Shown here in pieces: positions 14,901 through 29,900 of a stretch of 64,000 bases of DNA. The DNA is from Corbicula japonica (Eukaryota; Mollusca; Bivalvia; Venerida; Cyrenidae): NCBI GenBank assembly GCA_038501625.1, contig JAZAYU010000202.1, positions 248,001-312,000 of the forward strand, in the 5' to 3' direction. The notes under the pieces are model-generated. The model was not told the origin of the DNA and searched no databases. It saw nothing but the letters and a program-made list of their open reading frames with translations. Positions within the stretch are counted from its first letter, which is position 1. Every line of letters starts with the position of its first letter. A program made the position numbers and the translations under genes.

Positions 14901-17900
14901 ATGTGTATATAGGGTCAAACATCATATATGTGGGATCGGGATCGTGATGATTTTTGAAATAAATTCAGTTTCCTGTGGTCACACTAACTTTGATAATGTA
15001 ACCATATGTCTTCTGCTGGTTTCTTTTTGTATCGAGATTCTTTCATATAAATGAAACCTATTCATAAAAGGAGAAAACTTGTGAATTCGTGATAGGTGTT
15101 ATTAAAATTGCATTTGTAATAGATTCTACATGATAATCGTATATTAAATTTTAAATAAACTTGTCACGCCCTGAACAGAAACCTTTCAGATCTATACATG
15201 ATAACGAAATTATTAAATTGGTAGTATTTATGTTTTTATTAAATTATACACCCATCTGAAAAAACTTTGATTTTATCTTGGGATACTGTTTATTAATGTA
15301 GCTTGAACGCATGTGTATGTTTACCAAAAATCATGTAACCGATAATATTTGCATTACTACATACAGATATATGTGCTTCCTTCAAAAAGTGAAACTTTTT
15401 ATATGCGAAAAGTCAGCTAAAAATGTCATTCAGCTGCATATACAAGTATCATATAGAAATGATTTCTGCTGTACCGACAGCCTGAGCCCCTCTTACTATG
15501 AAACTTTGGACTTGTGCGAAGGTCAATTAGTGTTCGTGGAGGAAGTTTACTTTCAACCGATTTTGAAAAGCGTGTACTTTTTAACGATTGATTAAATACG
15601 TGGAAACGTATGCCTCAGTTATTGTTTTTGAGATTGAAGCATATGTTATATATAATATAATACAATATCACTGTTTAAGGTCTCTCTCTCTCTCTCTCTC
15701 TCTCATGATACGCTTCGTGTTGCTAAAAAACCAGTATTGCGTTCCCCCAAACATCGATATCTTTCTAACAAAATTCACAGTTTGCTTTAAGCTAAAATGC
15801 GCCTATCGTTATATAATAGGGACGTCCAACTTAAGAAAACATCCGTTAGGCATTCTCGTACGGCTTTTTTGATATTTATATGGCGTGTATTCGCATCCAT
15901 ACAGACCTTATGACGACAAGGTGCTTCACCGGCTGTACGTTTGTTAAAGAAATGTAAGGTTAATTAAAAAGCTTAACCCTTAACAGATGGAGAAAATAAC
16001 TGTTCTTATATAGCACGGTATGTATCCCAATAATCAACACTCGGAAGACAATGATAGGCTCGGAGGATAAGAACGGCTAGAGATTTGGATGAGAGTGTGA
16101 AAAGCATAAGTATTTTTACTTTTATCTTTTACTAATGCCGATTTAAATCACGTTAGTGATTGCAATCGTTCTAGGCCAACATAAGCTATATAAAACTGCA
16201 ATGTTTTTGCAGACAGTCCCTACATGGTGGTGAAAATCATAGAAGAAGATGGAAAATTCGATCTATCGCTCAAAATTAAACAGGTTTCCATCTGTATTTA
16301 GGTAGTTGGGTGAAGAAAACATAACTATTTGATCCTTTACTGCCCCTCTGTTTATAAACAATCACAACATGGTAACACAGTTCGGTAAAAATGAATCTAA
16401 ATCTTACTTTTTCTGAAGATATCAAAGCGAAATGGATAATCATTGGCTTCAGTGAAGATAATAGGTGGCTACATTAAAAATTTTATGGATAATGAGCAAA
16501 CTTACCTTTTCATCATAATGCTTTTAAGTAATGTTTATTAGTTTTAAAGTCAAGTTTTTTATCTTCCACGACCAGAAGTCATTGTCCAACCCATTATCTA
16601 TATTTGGTAAGTACTAATGAAGGTAATACACTAAATAAATTTGCACTGTAGCAATCTTAAGTGATTTAGATGTACAATATATCATTTTATATCATATCAT
16701 ATCAGGTTTTACGCCTTTTTGAGATGACCTGAGTTTGCTAGTTTTCAGCGTGTATTTGTTAACTTTCAAAATCATTCATTGGTTCTATAGACACACCCAG
16801 TACTAGACACAAGTGATGCTTGTAATAATTAGCAAGTATAATTGTAATTTTGAAAGAGCAACAGCTTTGATACTTGAGAGGAAAGTGGAACTTAAGATCA
16901 AAACTTATCAACGTTTCTAGGTCGATAAAGGGGCCATAATTCTGTCAAAAGCTAACCAGAGTTATGTTGCTTAAGCTGCACAGTCATCTTATTACAGTAA
17001 TAGTAAGTACGTATGCCAAGGTTGACAGCAATAGCTGTGTTACTTCGGATAAAAATGGACATAAACACAAAACTAGGTCGAGCGCGGATGCAGACGTAGC
17101 TCAGGTGATGACATATGCTCATTAAAAACAAATAGAAGAGCTTATAAATCACAGAAATCTACTGAATTGAGAATCAAAAAGAAAAACAACGATATAACTT
17201 GCAGAAGAACTGCTTGAATGGCGCCCCATTTAGATCAACATTTAAACGAATAATTCTAAGAAGATAAAGCGTTATTTTGTAATTTCCCATTGTTTGTTTT
17301 CTCTAGATTTTAGATATTTTGTTCAAAACTATGTATACTAAATACAAAAAGCAATATAATTTCTGTTGAACTTTTTTGTAGGTCAATGTGAACAATGACT
17401 GGACTATAGGTCCTTTTGGAAACATACCATCACATAATATCACTTAAATCGCTAAAGGGACATAAAAATAATAACCAATCGTTTATACATCGCTAAAATC
17501 TTATTTATCAATTCTTACGACATTTTGTATACTATTATCACACATCGACACGTGGTAGTGATTACCACTGCTGGCCCGTCATCAGGTAAACACAGCTTTA
17601 CAAGTAAGGGGCGAAACGGTTCTGGGGGTCCTTGTCTAAGGATGTCGATGTGTTTTTGTTACCTGTACATAGTGGTGTGGATCACGAATTGCTATAAATT
17701 CTAACAAACATTTTCTAATATACGTTTTTCTGGCAAAAGACAATTGAAAAGTCACTAAAGATATTTTATTTATTTTAATTTTTATCCATCTAGCAGAATG
17801 ATGTCGATGGTTCTTCATTATATTTTTCTAATAAACATTTTATTTCATTTCTCATTTCGAATCTGTTATTTCTATTGGTTGCAAAAGACACCACAATTTG

Positions 17901-20900
17901 TCAAGGAAAGAACTTATGCAAATGTTAATCCCTCCATCACAAAACATTTTGTTAGATGAGGTGTCGCTTGAATACATTGTTGACACACACACGCACGGAC
18001 AAAGGCGAATATAAAACGTCATTTCACAGTTGAGAAATGATAAAAAAAAACATAGTATTGATACATTTTCCTGAAGATAAAATTAAAAGCCTGGCGATTA
18101 TTCAGTTTGAGCCACCTATTATCTTTAACAAATATCACTGAAGCCTGTGATTATCCATTTCGCTTTGACATCTTCAGAAAAAGTAAGATTTAGATTCTTT
18201 TTTTTTACCGAACTGTGTTACCATTTAGTGATTGTTTATTAACAGAGGGACAGTAAAGGATCAAATAGTTATGTTTTCTTCACTCGAATACCTAAATACA
18301 GATAGAAAATTGTTTAATTTTTAGCAATGGGTCGAATTTTCCATCTTCTTCGGTGATTTTCACCACAATGTAGGGACTTTCTGCAAAAAACATTGCAGTT
18401 TTATATAGCTTATGTTGGCCTAGAACGATTGCAATCACTAACGTGATTTAAATCGGCGTTAGTAAAAGATAAAATTAAGAATACTTACGCTTTTCGCACT
18501 CTCATCCAAATCTCTAGCCGTTCTTATCCTCCGAGCCTATCATTGTCTTCCGAGTGTTGATTATTGGGATACATACCGTGTATAAATTCTCTTTTTTTCA
18601 ACATAATGTGATTAGCAAAACGTAAAACAGGCATGGCAAATAACATAAATGCAATTGTTCCAGACAATTATCTCATACATTTATTTGAATATAAAAACCT
18701 GAATATTGAAAATTCTTGTATCAACCAGCTGATATTAATATCAATTTAAATATCAATATAAATACATGTATTTATAACGAGGTGGTTCGCACATGTAGTA
18801 AGTAGTGTTATTTTTAATATCCGCGCGAATTCGGTTTGACATTTATTGAAATTTATATAAAATCATCGCAATATTTTAGAGATAATGTATTCTATTCAAA
18901 TCTACGTGATGTAGCTAATATTGCGGGTGTCAGATTTCATTGTACGAAGCAAGACGTTCAATTACGATAGCAATCAGGAAGTGTCCCCTTATTTTCATTC
19001 ACTAGTATTACCATTGTTCGGTTTTGTGTTAGTTTTTATTGAGCAATTTCAAAACTGTTCCGATTATAAAATTGCAAAGGAAGTTGTCCTTGGACAGTAA
19101 ATAGATGTAACTGGTAAAATATCTTGAACGGTCTGTGCTTAATTCACGGTGCTAGTCAGATACAAAATTAATAACTGCTTCTACTGCTGCTGTTGCTGCT
19201 GATATTGCTTCTACTACTACAACAACAACTGCTACTACTACAACAACAACAACTACTACTACCATAACAATTACTACTACTACAACAACAACTACTATTA
19301 TCACATGAAATATGAATAATAGTTGTCATCTTATTTGAGACACTTAAAGTTAATTGGAAACATATATGGTCAAACCCTTTTTTAACAATTTCCGGTGAAC
19401 ACTGACATTTAAATTAGACGCAGTCTAAAGTTTATGGTTAAATGAATGACCACCGACGGTTTATTGTGCCCAAAAGCGACATGAGAGAAATTTACTGGCT
19501 CCTGACCGTTATTTCAAAGGTACCACTTAAAAATTTGCGAGATCTTCTCGCCCAATGCTTAACTAATGAAGTATGGATGGACACCACCTTATAAATTGAA
19601 GATGCGTTGCTTAGCTACCATGCTACCACGTGTTATTTGATGTAACAATTAAACCTTCCATATCAATATCTAGAATACTGTACTGACTCAACCAGTATTT
19701 CGACACATGTTGGTAAATGATCCGCATGTAGCGTGGAATGTGATCATGGTTTTCGTGATGAGATATCTCAACCTTTTCAAACAGTATTTAAAAGGGGGAA
19801 AATAAGATAGATTCCTTACAGTCCACAATATCATCGTGAGAATATATTTTATTAAATATTCAAACGTACGTCTGAATAAAAAAAGATGACATTGGTGCAG
19901 GTGATTTCCTTCTTTTATTTTAGTATTTCAAACATGACCACTGACTGAATACTATACGCTACCAAACGTTTGCATCATTGATTTTCACAATATCTAGTTT
20001 CTTACTCAATATTCTTGCGGTCTTTGGTCAATCTACTTTGACCTGCTTCTTGTCGTTCTTTCTTTTCTTTACCCTTTTCCTTTCTTGTGAAACTGTTAAT
20101 GTAAATGTTTATAAACAAGACCATATTTACCGCGATTTATTGATACAAAGTGATTTCTTATACTTTTCCTTTCTTGTGTAAATGTTAATGTGAATGTTTA
20201 TAAACAAGACCAAATTTTCCGCGAATGAGTGATACAAAAATCATATGCTGTTTCGAACTATTAAGTGAATCATGTCGGTATGGTGGCTATCTGACCCATT
20301 TTGTACACCGGTATATCTATTGCATCCTTTACTTGCCACGTGAAAGACATGTTTAAAGTTAGACTAGAATCGTGATGTGTCGTCATGCTTCCAAACATAT
20401 GCAATTGTCATCTGTTGCTGAGATACAAAGGGATGAAATAAGAGGTGTTCTCGTATTTTCGTATTCTAAATAAGTATTGGTACATGCAACACATAAGTTC
20501 TCGATATAGCGGTTTTCATATCTGTGCCTAAATCTGGAGATCAGTCTCAAATCTCAGACAAGCATCTGATTGGCTGAAACGGCGCCATTTCAGCCAATCA
20601 GATCCTTGAGATTTGAGACTGATGTCAAATCTTAGTTTAATGATCTTGGGCCCAGGCCCAGCCTATATGTAGTGCTAAATAATGAAATTAATATGTGCCC
20701 AAGGTTAAAAACTGAGCATGGAAACCAGTCTCAAATCTCAAGCATCTAATTGGCTGGGTCGCCATTTGCGGAGTGGCGGAGTATCATGACGTGCAAGTAC
20801 CATACATAACATGCATAACTTACCAAAAACCAGTGTGACAGTTGAAAGTCAACATTCTTTATTTTCTTGTGCATGGCTTGGGCTTTGCATCTATCGTGGT

Positions 20901-23900
20901 TTTCACTGTTTCGGTCGGACGCTTGCTAAAAACATTTTTACGATACTGGTCTTTCTACTTTTCAGAAATACATACAATCTATTTCTGATCGTCAGGTGAT
21001 TGTTATATAATGGAATGCGTTATAATGTCGTATTAAAATACGTCGTTATACGTTATGACCTGCAGTTTCATACTTGGCATATCGTTTGCTTCGTACCACC
21101 TTCTCTGTTAAACTCAGATTGTTGTTGTTGATGTTGTTGTTCCTGTTTTATTCTTATCAATATTTGCTCAGTTAACCTTAACCATCGCGTTTTATGTTTT
21201 CAGGTAACTGCTCTTGGCCACATTGATGTCACGTTCCAGTGTGACTTAGGTATGTCTGATTTTACTGTAGAACCTGCCTATCATGCGGTGAGTGTAAATG
21301 TGAACGACCACGCAGAGTTAGGATAACACATAAGGCAAATTATGAGCATGCTAAAACAATTGAAATATATATATAAAGTGTGTTGTAATTTCCGAATAAA
21401 GAGTTATCTTTAGAACACTTGGAAAGCGATTCCATTTATCAATTAGGGACCATCTGAGCATTTGAATGCGGTCTGAAATTTACCACAATTCATTAACGAA
21501 TGATCAAAAATGACGTGCTACAATATCTTTATCACCATCATCAGGTAAAGCGCATATGCCATCATCGCGTTGATGTCATGTTTATGTCTGTTTCCAGGTT
21601 GGTCACTGTACCAAGGAAGCTGCTTTAAAGCCGTTGATGTTGCTATGCCCTACGACCAGGCGGAATTCACATGTCTCACGTAAGTTTGTAATTATCATCG
21701 TATAGTCGCATCTAAATCCCACTGTTACAACACGCCAGGTAAATCAGGTGATAAGATTTTGCCGACGGCGTACCAAAGACGATCGAGTTTCAGTTAGAAA
21801 TCAATTTTTCAACATTTCGTTAATAATATTCACATACACATGTACAATCATAGTTTAAGTGTAAATATATTAGCCCATTCTCTTCAAATCCAGATGAAAA
21901 CAGCAAAATTGGTTTCCAAAAAAAACTATATAATAAAATTTCGAGTAAGACTCATGGTAATAGGTATGACCAGGATAAAAGTGGAATCTAACGATGCAAG
22001 GGCATAACTTATTTGAATTTCCAAAAAAATAACAACATCAGATGTGGTATACTTTTGATAAAACACAAAATTAACAAAATGTCTATAAATTAGGAAAGCC
22101 GAGTTTTTTGGAACAATTTTTGGGGGAATTGTACAAAGTTCAATATGGTTTGTTTATACAGCAAAATATATCAAGTTTCAAAATATCTAATTTTTAACAG
22201 AAAAAAAATTACTTCATACAGAACTGGATAACTACTGTTTATCAAAAAGCATAACTTCAAAAGGTTTTTATACATTTAATCCATTTTTCAGTTACTTATG
22301 ATTTGTTCCAGTAGAATTAAAGTCAAGGAAGCTGCATTTTATCACAAGATTTCTGTTCCTGTATCCTAAATGGCTGAATCGTGGTAATATGTATACCACA
22401 AAAACCCAACGGCTGACACAGTGGTTCATTGCAACATTGATTTTTAAAATAAAGGATTCCGAATTTTCAAAAAAAATCATCTGTTTTTCTAAAGATAATG
22501 GATAGTTTTAGTTACATTCATAACAGCTGATTGTTGTTGTTGTAAATTTATTTTAATATACCCTGGCAAAATTAAGACTCATGGTAATAGGTATGACCAG
22601 GATAAAAGTGGAATCTAACGATGCAAGGGCATAACTTATTTGAATTTCCAGAAAATAACAACATCAGATGTGGTATACTTATAATAAAACACAAAATTAA
22701 CTAAATGTCTATAAATTAAGAAAGCCGAGTTTTTTGGAACAAATTTTTTGGAATTGTATAAATAGATGAAAAGGGAACTTTGAAAGCCACCGAACACGAC
22801 AAATATGAAAATACTGCAGGCTCGGTTTGATTGAGCCTGTTCATGGGCAGTAATGGGATTGCATATTACTGCCCACGCCGCCTAGCCCCGGGTTGAGCGC
22901 AACTCAATATTTACACCAATAAACAGTACAATTTTGATCCATCCCAAACGATGGTATGCATATGGCGGTGAACATGGAACCTTCAATGAGGTATTTTCAG
23001 ATTAATACCATTCCATATTCAGCGGCGTATGGTCCCCAAATAAAAGAATGGGTTTGCCCTAAACGAGAAAACAATGGGCGGAACTAAACAAAATAGAATT
23101 TTGAAAGGGGATCTTAGAATATAAATCCTGCGTATCACAGACAACGCCAAAGGCAAAATTTAAAAAGCAGGAAGTATATCCTTGGGGGTGATTGGACAAT
23201 ATCCAAAACCTTATTAGACGGGATATTTAAACCACCTATGTTAAAACTGGCCGAAATATAAAAACAAAAGTAATTTTAGAAGTACTATTAACTTAGTACA
23301 TAAGTATCGTGCTCAACGACCTTCAAAGGACGTAACTGATAACAGCACTGATTGAATGTATGGGGAGACTTTTTACAGCCGCCACACGGCACAAACAACG
23401 CTACTGTGATATTGAAATAGATGAAAAGGGAACTTTGAAAGCCACCGAACACGACAAATATGAAAATACTGCAGGCTCGGTTTGATTGAGCCTGTTCATG
23501 GGCAGTAATGGGATTGCATATTACTGCCCACGCCGCCTAGACCCGGGTTGAGCGCAACTCAAAAGTTCAATATGGTTTGTTTATACGATTATGTTTTAAA
23601 ATGATTAAATGGCATGTTAAATTTGTTTGATATGTTTTATTATCTCTTGATACGACATAAGCGACCCGAATCAATGAGAACACAGCATACAAGGCAAAAA
23701 TTTTGTAAACTTTTAATGTTCTTTTTTTTCTTCTCAGGCAAGGAGGTTTTTTGTATTATGCTGAGAATGAAATTGAGTATTTCGACTTCGTGTCTAGTTT
23801 GTTACCAAGAAAGATATGGCTCGGTAAGTAAAAGTTTGTATTGTCAAAAACTTCTATCAGATTTTGAAGAAAACAACAGATTTTCGCGGGAGACAATAAA

Positions 23901-26900
23901 AAAAACACAACAAACCTTGCAAGGTTTTGTTTCAATAACTTTTTTGTTATGACAGCTAGAAAGCTAAAAAAACCAAGTCAACTGTTAACATTGTAGATCC
24001 GAATGGGATATGTCTTTAAAGGAAATATTTGAATATAATGTGCTTACCGTGTGAAAGTATCGGCACAAGTGTCAAAATTTCATAATTTTATCTGCAATAT
24101 TGGAAAGCAGCCACAAAATTCCTCGATTATAACCAGTAGACAGCATTTAGGCTGTCTAAGGTCCTTGAAAAGAACTTTCAATTGTGAAGAGCTAAATCAA
24201 CATTTTTATTTTTATGTCATTTATATGTCATCCGTTTTCGCAACCAAGAAATTGAAAGTCAAACTACCTTGTACAATTAACTTACATTGTATACATTTAT
24301 TAGACCATTACTCATCAAGACATTGAAATTGACGTTTTAGTGTTGCTTCGTTTTTGTGATAATTGCAAACAGATTTTTAGTTTTTTTTTGGTCTTACTAT
24401 TTTTTCTTTACTGTTCTAGCATTTGTACATTAAACATATATTAATGACATTGGTTTGTGCAAAGTTTGATGGAACTGGTTGTGGTGTTTGAGAGATTTAT
24501 ATATTTTTCTGTTTTGTCTACGGCAAAGCAATTGCGAAAGGCGCAATACCTTAAATGAATAAATTAATACATAAAATGGGTGGTTTATTGATATAATATT
24601 GTCATATGTGAACAATCTTATACATATCAATCATTAACTTGTTTATGGTTATTTCTGTTTGTTGCTGATTTTGATAGTATCTGTAAAAAAACGCTGTTGG
24701 CAAACTATTCAGAAAATGCCCAAACTATTTCCAGATCACATTAGATCGTTCTACAAACAGTGACTCATTTTTTGTAGCAATAGAAAAATGCGTGTACAGG
24801 ACATTTTCCTATTAAATGTTTGAAAATGATTGTAAAAGTCAAACAAGTTTTGTTATGTGTTTTTCAGGGTTGCACAAGAATGATAAAGGCAACTGGGAAA
24901 TGGGTGGAGACGAGTTGCGGCTTTGGGTCATTCCTCGCTGGGCTGATTTTGAGCCCAACGAAATGCGAGGGAATCATACAGCTGTAAGCCAGGATGGGGT
25001 TATGGTTATTGATGCAGAAATGACAAAGCTACCGTTTGTGTGCAAAAGAAGAGCATGCTTGATGGGTAAGGCTACACAATCTTATTTCTTTTTCCTAGAC
25101 CCAAGTTCAACAAATGTCATAGGCCAAGTACTAGAATTAAGTATAATCCATGTCTAACAATTAAGTAATCAGGGACATTAGTCACATTATGATTGACCTG
25201 ATTTATGCTTTCAAGTATTTTATCAAAAACTTAACTATGCCCTGTTTGTTGACATTTGAAGCTAGCAGCAAAAAATCTTTACTGTTTTTGCCCTGTCTGT
25301 CTGTTTTCCTTTCCCCTCAGTACTTTGATGAAACCGAAAGTCTTCAAACTTCATGAGATTGTTTGATTTACTGAGTAGATTAATTGCTGCTATTTTTTAG
25401 GTCAAAGGTCAAGGTCTATTGGGCTTATTAGTCAAATCCATTGACAGTACAGTCCATTTCTCCTTGAAAAGTCAAGAACTGCTCTTAAACTAAAAAGTAT
25501 TATGAAAATCCTCAAGTAGATGATGGCTTTTGTTATTGAGGTTAATTTGGCAATGGTTAATGTTACATTGCTTTAAAGGTCAAACCAGTTACCTGTCAAT
25601 ATTTTAATAAATCTTTTATCAGAAGTCTTCAAACTTCACAGTATGATTGTAGTCCTTTAGTAGATGGCACCTGTTAATTTTAGGGTCACTTGGTGAAAGG
25701 TAAGGGTCACAACAACCTTCCAAGCCAATTTTATTTCTGATCTATTTGTTATGGAGTCATGAAAAATCACTGGACAGGGCTTTTCATCAGGAAATTGGGA
25801 AGAGGCCCTGGCCTTTCAAATTGGGAAATTTATGCGCGATATTTGTTCATTTTGGGAAATTTATGCGCGATGATTGTTCATTTTGGGTACACACAATTTA
25901 TTGAAATAAGGGGTACTGGAGTACAAATTATTATAGAAATAAGCATTTTAACTTTAGTTTAATTTTTATAGCACCTTATTTTTTCAGATTTTCACAATTC
26001 TACAGTATTCAGTTAACAAGCTTCGAAGGTCAATGTCTCTTTTCTTGGCATCTTTGAATTTATTAACAAGTGATACTGATCTAAATTCACTTATTGATAA
26101 ATACAAAGATGCCCATGAAAGAGTCTTAGTTTAGTTTAAACTTATTTATTTTACATCGATTGTGAAACAAGTTATTCCAACTTATATTAATCACGCTCGA
26201 TGACTGCTTCCTGGGTTACCAACCAGTACTCGCGCCGAATGTGGATTGAGGAAACTGCAGACGAACCTCATCCCTGGTGGGACTCGAACCCGCAGTCTCC
26301 GGATCTGGAGTCCGATGCTCTACCCCTAGACCACGGATTCTTCTTGTGGAAGATCCATGAAAGAATGTCCATACCAGGCAAATGCTTCTTCCGGAAATAA
26401 CTGAGTGAATGTAAACAAATTGATCCATTTTTAAACTACTCTAGGATGAATTTCTAAGATTTTGGGAAATCATGTCTTGCATTTTGGGAAGAAACTCTGC
26501 CACAATTGGGAAAAAACTATATTTTTTTGGATTGGGAAGTGGCCGAATATCGGCCTCTGTTATATAAGGATGAAAAGCCCTGCTGGATGGTTTAGGGGCA
26601 CTGATTCAAAGGTCAAAGTCACAGGATTATTAAACCTTTAAGGTTAAATCCATTTTCACTGAATAAGTTTAAAAATCAATTGACCCAGAGATCATTAACT
26701 AATATTTCCACATGAAAACTTCACTTGGCCAAAGTTCAAAACAAAGATCACTCATTTCTTCTGATGTCTTACACCCTTTATTTTTTCTCATGCACTGTTT
26801 ATAAATGATTTTTTCTGCCATGACTGTGCAATAGGGGACACATATGTGCTTTTAAAACACTATTATCTAGTTTTCTTTAGTCTTGCCTCTATTTAAGGAC

Positions 26901-29900
26901 ATAACCATTCCACCTTCTGTGGCATCCATTAGGAAATACAACCAATTGATTGCATAAAAGTTAACAACATTACTAAGCAAGGAAGACAATATTGAAAAAC
27001 TGACATTTTATTTTTTGTGAAAATCACCATAGAACAATATCATAGACAAAGTTTTGTCCATCATACAGTATCATTAAGAACCTGCCCTTGTACAACTGCA
27101 TGCACTGGATTTATCCACTACTTCATGGGATACACTCTCTTACACTATCGGCTAAGACCCGCCCGGCTAGCTCAGTGGATAGAGCATCGGACTGTCAATC
27201 CAGGGGTCGTGAGTTCGATCCACAGCTGAGGCGGGAAAAAAATTTCTCCGTGACAATTGAACTCGGACATTGCGTCTGAGAGTCATTTGTCCCTCACCTC
27301 TGATTCAAGTGAGGAAGCAGTCAGTCGCTTGCGAAGAAACTGGTTAGTACTGGTTAGAGACCCAGGAACACCGGTTAGGTGGACTGACCACCAGGATATA
27401 ACCTAGAAAGCTGTTGAAACCAGGTCTTAAACCCCAAACAAACAAACAAACTATCGGCTAATTACATTCACCTTTGTTAAAGGCTGGAACTGCTTTCAAC
27501 TACTTTCACTTTAACTCAAAGAATAATAATAGTTCACCATTTACATTCACAATAGCTTGGGTTTCTCCAGTTTTAATGAAAGATATTGAAGATTTCAGTC
27601 ATTTATTTTATCTCAAGCTTTCAATTCCATATTTATGACTGTATACACCAAACCATCTTAGTTTGGTCAAAACTCTTGACATTGAGCCTTTCGCAGAGAT
27701 GTAAAGTGAGTGTAAGGAACAACAACTCTGTGGAGGAGATGTATGGGATATGGCTGTTGTCCAATGGCAAACAATTTAGATCCATGTCAGCAGGTACATC
27801 TGCGCCATCCGATCAGGATTTACACAGTTTTCTTGGAATTTCTTTAGGTTATTCCTGACTAAAATGTACTGGCCTATCTGGATCTTTCTGTTTGCACTTG
27901 TGATAAAATACCCACATCCATGCAGTCTGATCAGAATGTACTTGATTCACTTAGATTCCTTAGATTACATGTAAAAGTTGACAAAGTTGCAAACAATACA
28001 TGTATAAATTTAGATGAGATTGCAAGGATCTGCAACCTGATCTAGATCTTCACACAACAATATCCAATGGAGTACTGGTAAAGGTTCATGGTTAAGGTCA
28101 GAATTAACTGTCCGTACACAAAACTGGGATATGTCATTTGTTCTAAGAACAATCCTTTTGTATGTAATTGTATTGCATGCAGACAGACTTCAACGTTTTC
28201 TAATGGTGTTTTCTCTATTTCAGATTATATGTCCTGTGATCTCTCTACACAGTGTGTTCATAAGGACCGCAAATGTGATGGGAAACTAGACTGTCTGGAT
28301 GGATCAGATGAAAGCAACTGCTGTGAGTGAATTTGATGCCATATTCATAAGAAAAACTTAACTTGTGATTATATGAAAGGGATGTTTGAATCCTGGAAGG
28401 TGTTTTATTCAAGGCATACTGTGAACTCATTGTTGCTGTTGTGGCATTAACGTTATTGTATTAACAATTGGGATGATCCACAAATATAAATCTCAGTGGA
28501 TATTAACTGCACATTTCACTATTTTACCCGCACCCCATCTATTTTTTTTTGAATTTCCAAAACAATAAGTGTTTCATTAGATTAGGAGACTGTGGTAATA
28601 ATCTAAAGGCTCAGCATCTTCTTTCACTAATTCTGAATACTCAAATTTACCTCAAACTCACAACACAAGTTAAGTTAGTTTTGATAAAAAAATTCTGTCA
28701 TCTTTAATTTCAGATCTTTTTCCTAATATAATTACATTGAAAGTAATGCCATTAGGATGATTCTGTGAGACTATTAAGCAATCCTTTCTTTTAAGTGGTA
28801 GTACCAAGTAAACACTCCCCCCCCCCTTCCCCCGGATCATATGAAAGTGGTTTTTGGACACTATAATAGTATGAATGTGTTTATTTCAGCATCAAGTTGC
28901 AGACAGTATATAAAGATAACAGGGACATCTGGAAACATTGTTACTGGTACCTTTGATGACAACAAGGACTGTATATGGGTGCTGGAGGCTCCAATAGGCC
29001 GGAGGATCAGACTTTATGTATGTTATCCTTGGAGAAGTTTTTCCCCTTTCTAGCTTGTTATAAAGCTTGAAATAATCACACGAATCAACAAAATTTTAAT
29101 TCACTGTGATTAAATTGAGGTGTAGGTAAGTAAAGATCAGAATCTGTGGATATTGACTCCTGTGGTATTATGACATTTTGTATTGGCTCAGAAAACAGAG
29201 ATGGTAAATGAATGTGAGCATTAATTGGCACAAATTCATTTAAGACACACTACTGGATGATTTAATTTTGCCTTAACACAAAATACCTGAAAATTGAACA
29301 AATGCAAAAAAAACCAGAGTAGATTGATAATGATTTCTGTTCCTTGACAATAATATATCATATTACTTTGTATTTATACACTTAGAGAGTTTCATCTAAT
29401 TTGGCACAAAAAAAGTGTCCAGCACACATCAATTGATCAATTACAGGTTTGACTTAATTTTCCACAAGAAGACGATTTGTGTCACACAAACCCAAGGTCC
29501 TGCACCTTAAGTTAATGTCCGCACTAGGAGTCAGTAGTATATTCCTGTCTGTGCAGCAACAATTTGATTTGGATTCCATTAAATATTTTAATATTTAAAT
29601 GATACAGAAAAGATGTCAGATATGGAAGATCTGCAGGTTAACTAACAAGGTTAAACTCATAGTAATATAATTTGGAGTAATGTTATAACTTCTTGGCAGT
29701 ATATCGTGTTTATTACAAGAGGTTTAACAATAGTCTCTGATAATGGTTATTTATCTTAAAAATTCACTATATTTTTTTTTTCAGCTTCCTCGAATCACCT
29801 TAGAACAGAATACCGCTTTCATTGAGATTAGAACTGGTATCCCAGTGATGGACTCCACCATTCAAGTTCTTCAGTACACTATTCCCATGCGGTCTCGACT

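Larger units (their letters stand above)
25066..28223. other. Intron 5, rich in inserted elements
   Basis: 25066-25774: diverged sequence with 'aaggtcaaagg' phrases typical of bivalve intronic repeats. It then holds the CAGGG element (25775-26582) with a nested SINE, and a second SINE (27156-27450). About 27755-27960 is a diverged family B palindrome. Nothing coding is visible. Confidence 0.5.

Noticed and set aside
15681..15704. (TC)n run as a polypyrimidine tract of an exon
   Set aside because: No AG-bounded coding exon follows. The splice chain from exon 1 to exon 2 already joins in frame without it.
26270..26349. Functional tRNA-Trp on the minus strand
   Set aside because: The acceptor stem does not pair well, and the unit is bracketed by an imperfect duplication with a SINE body.
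27156..27240. Functional tRNA-Asp
   Set aside because: The sequence continues into a SINE body with an aaac tail and target-site duplications, so it is the SINE head.
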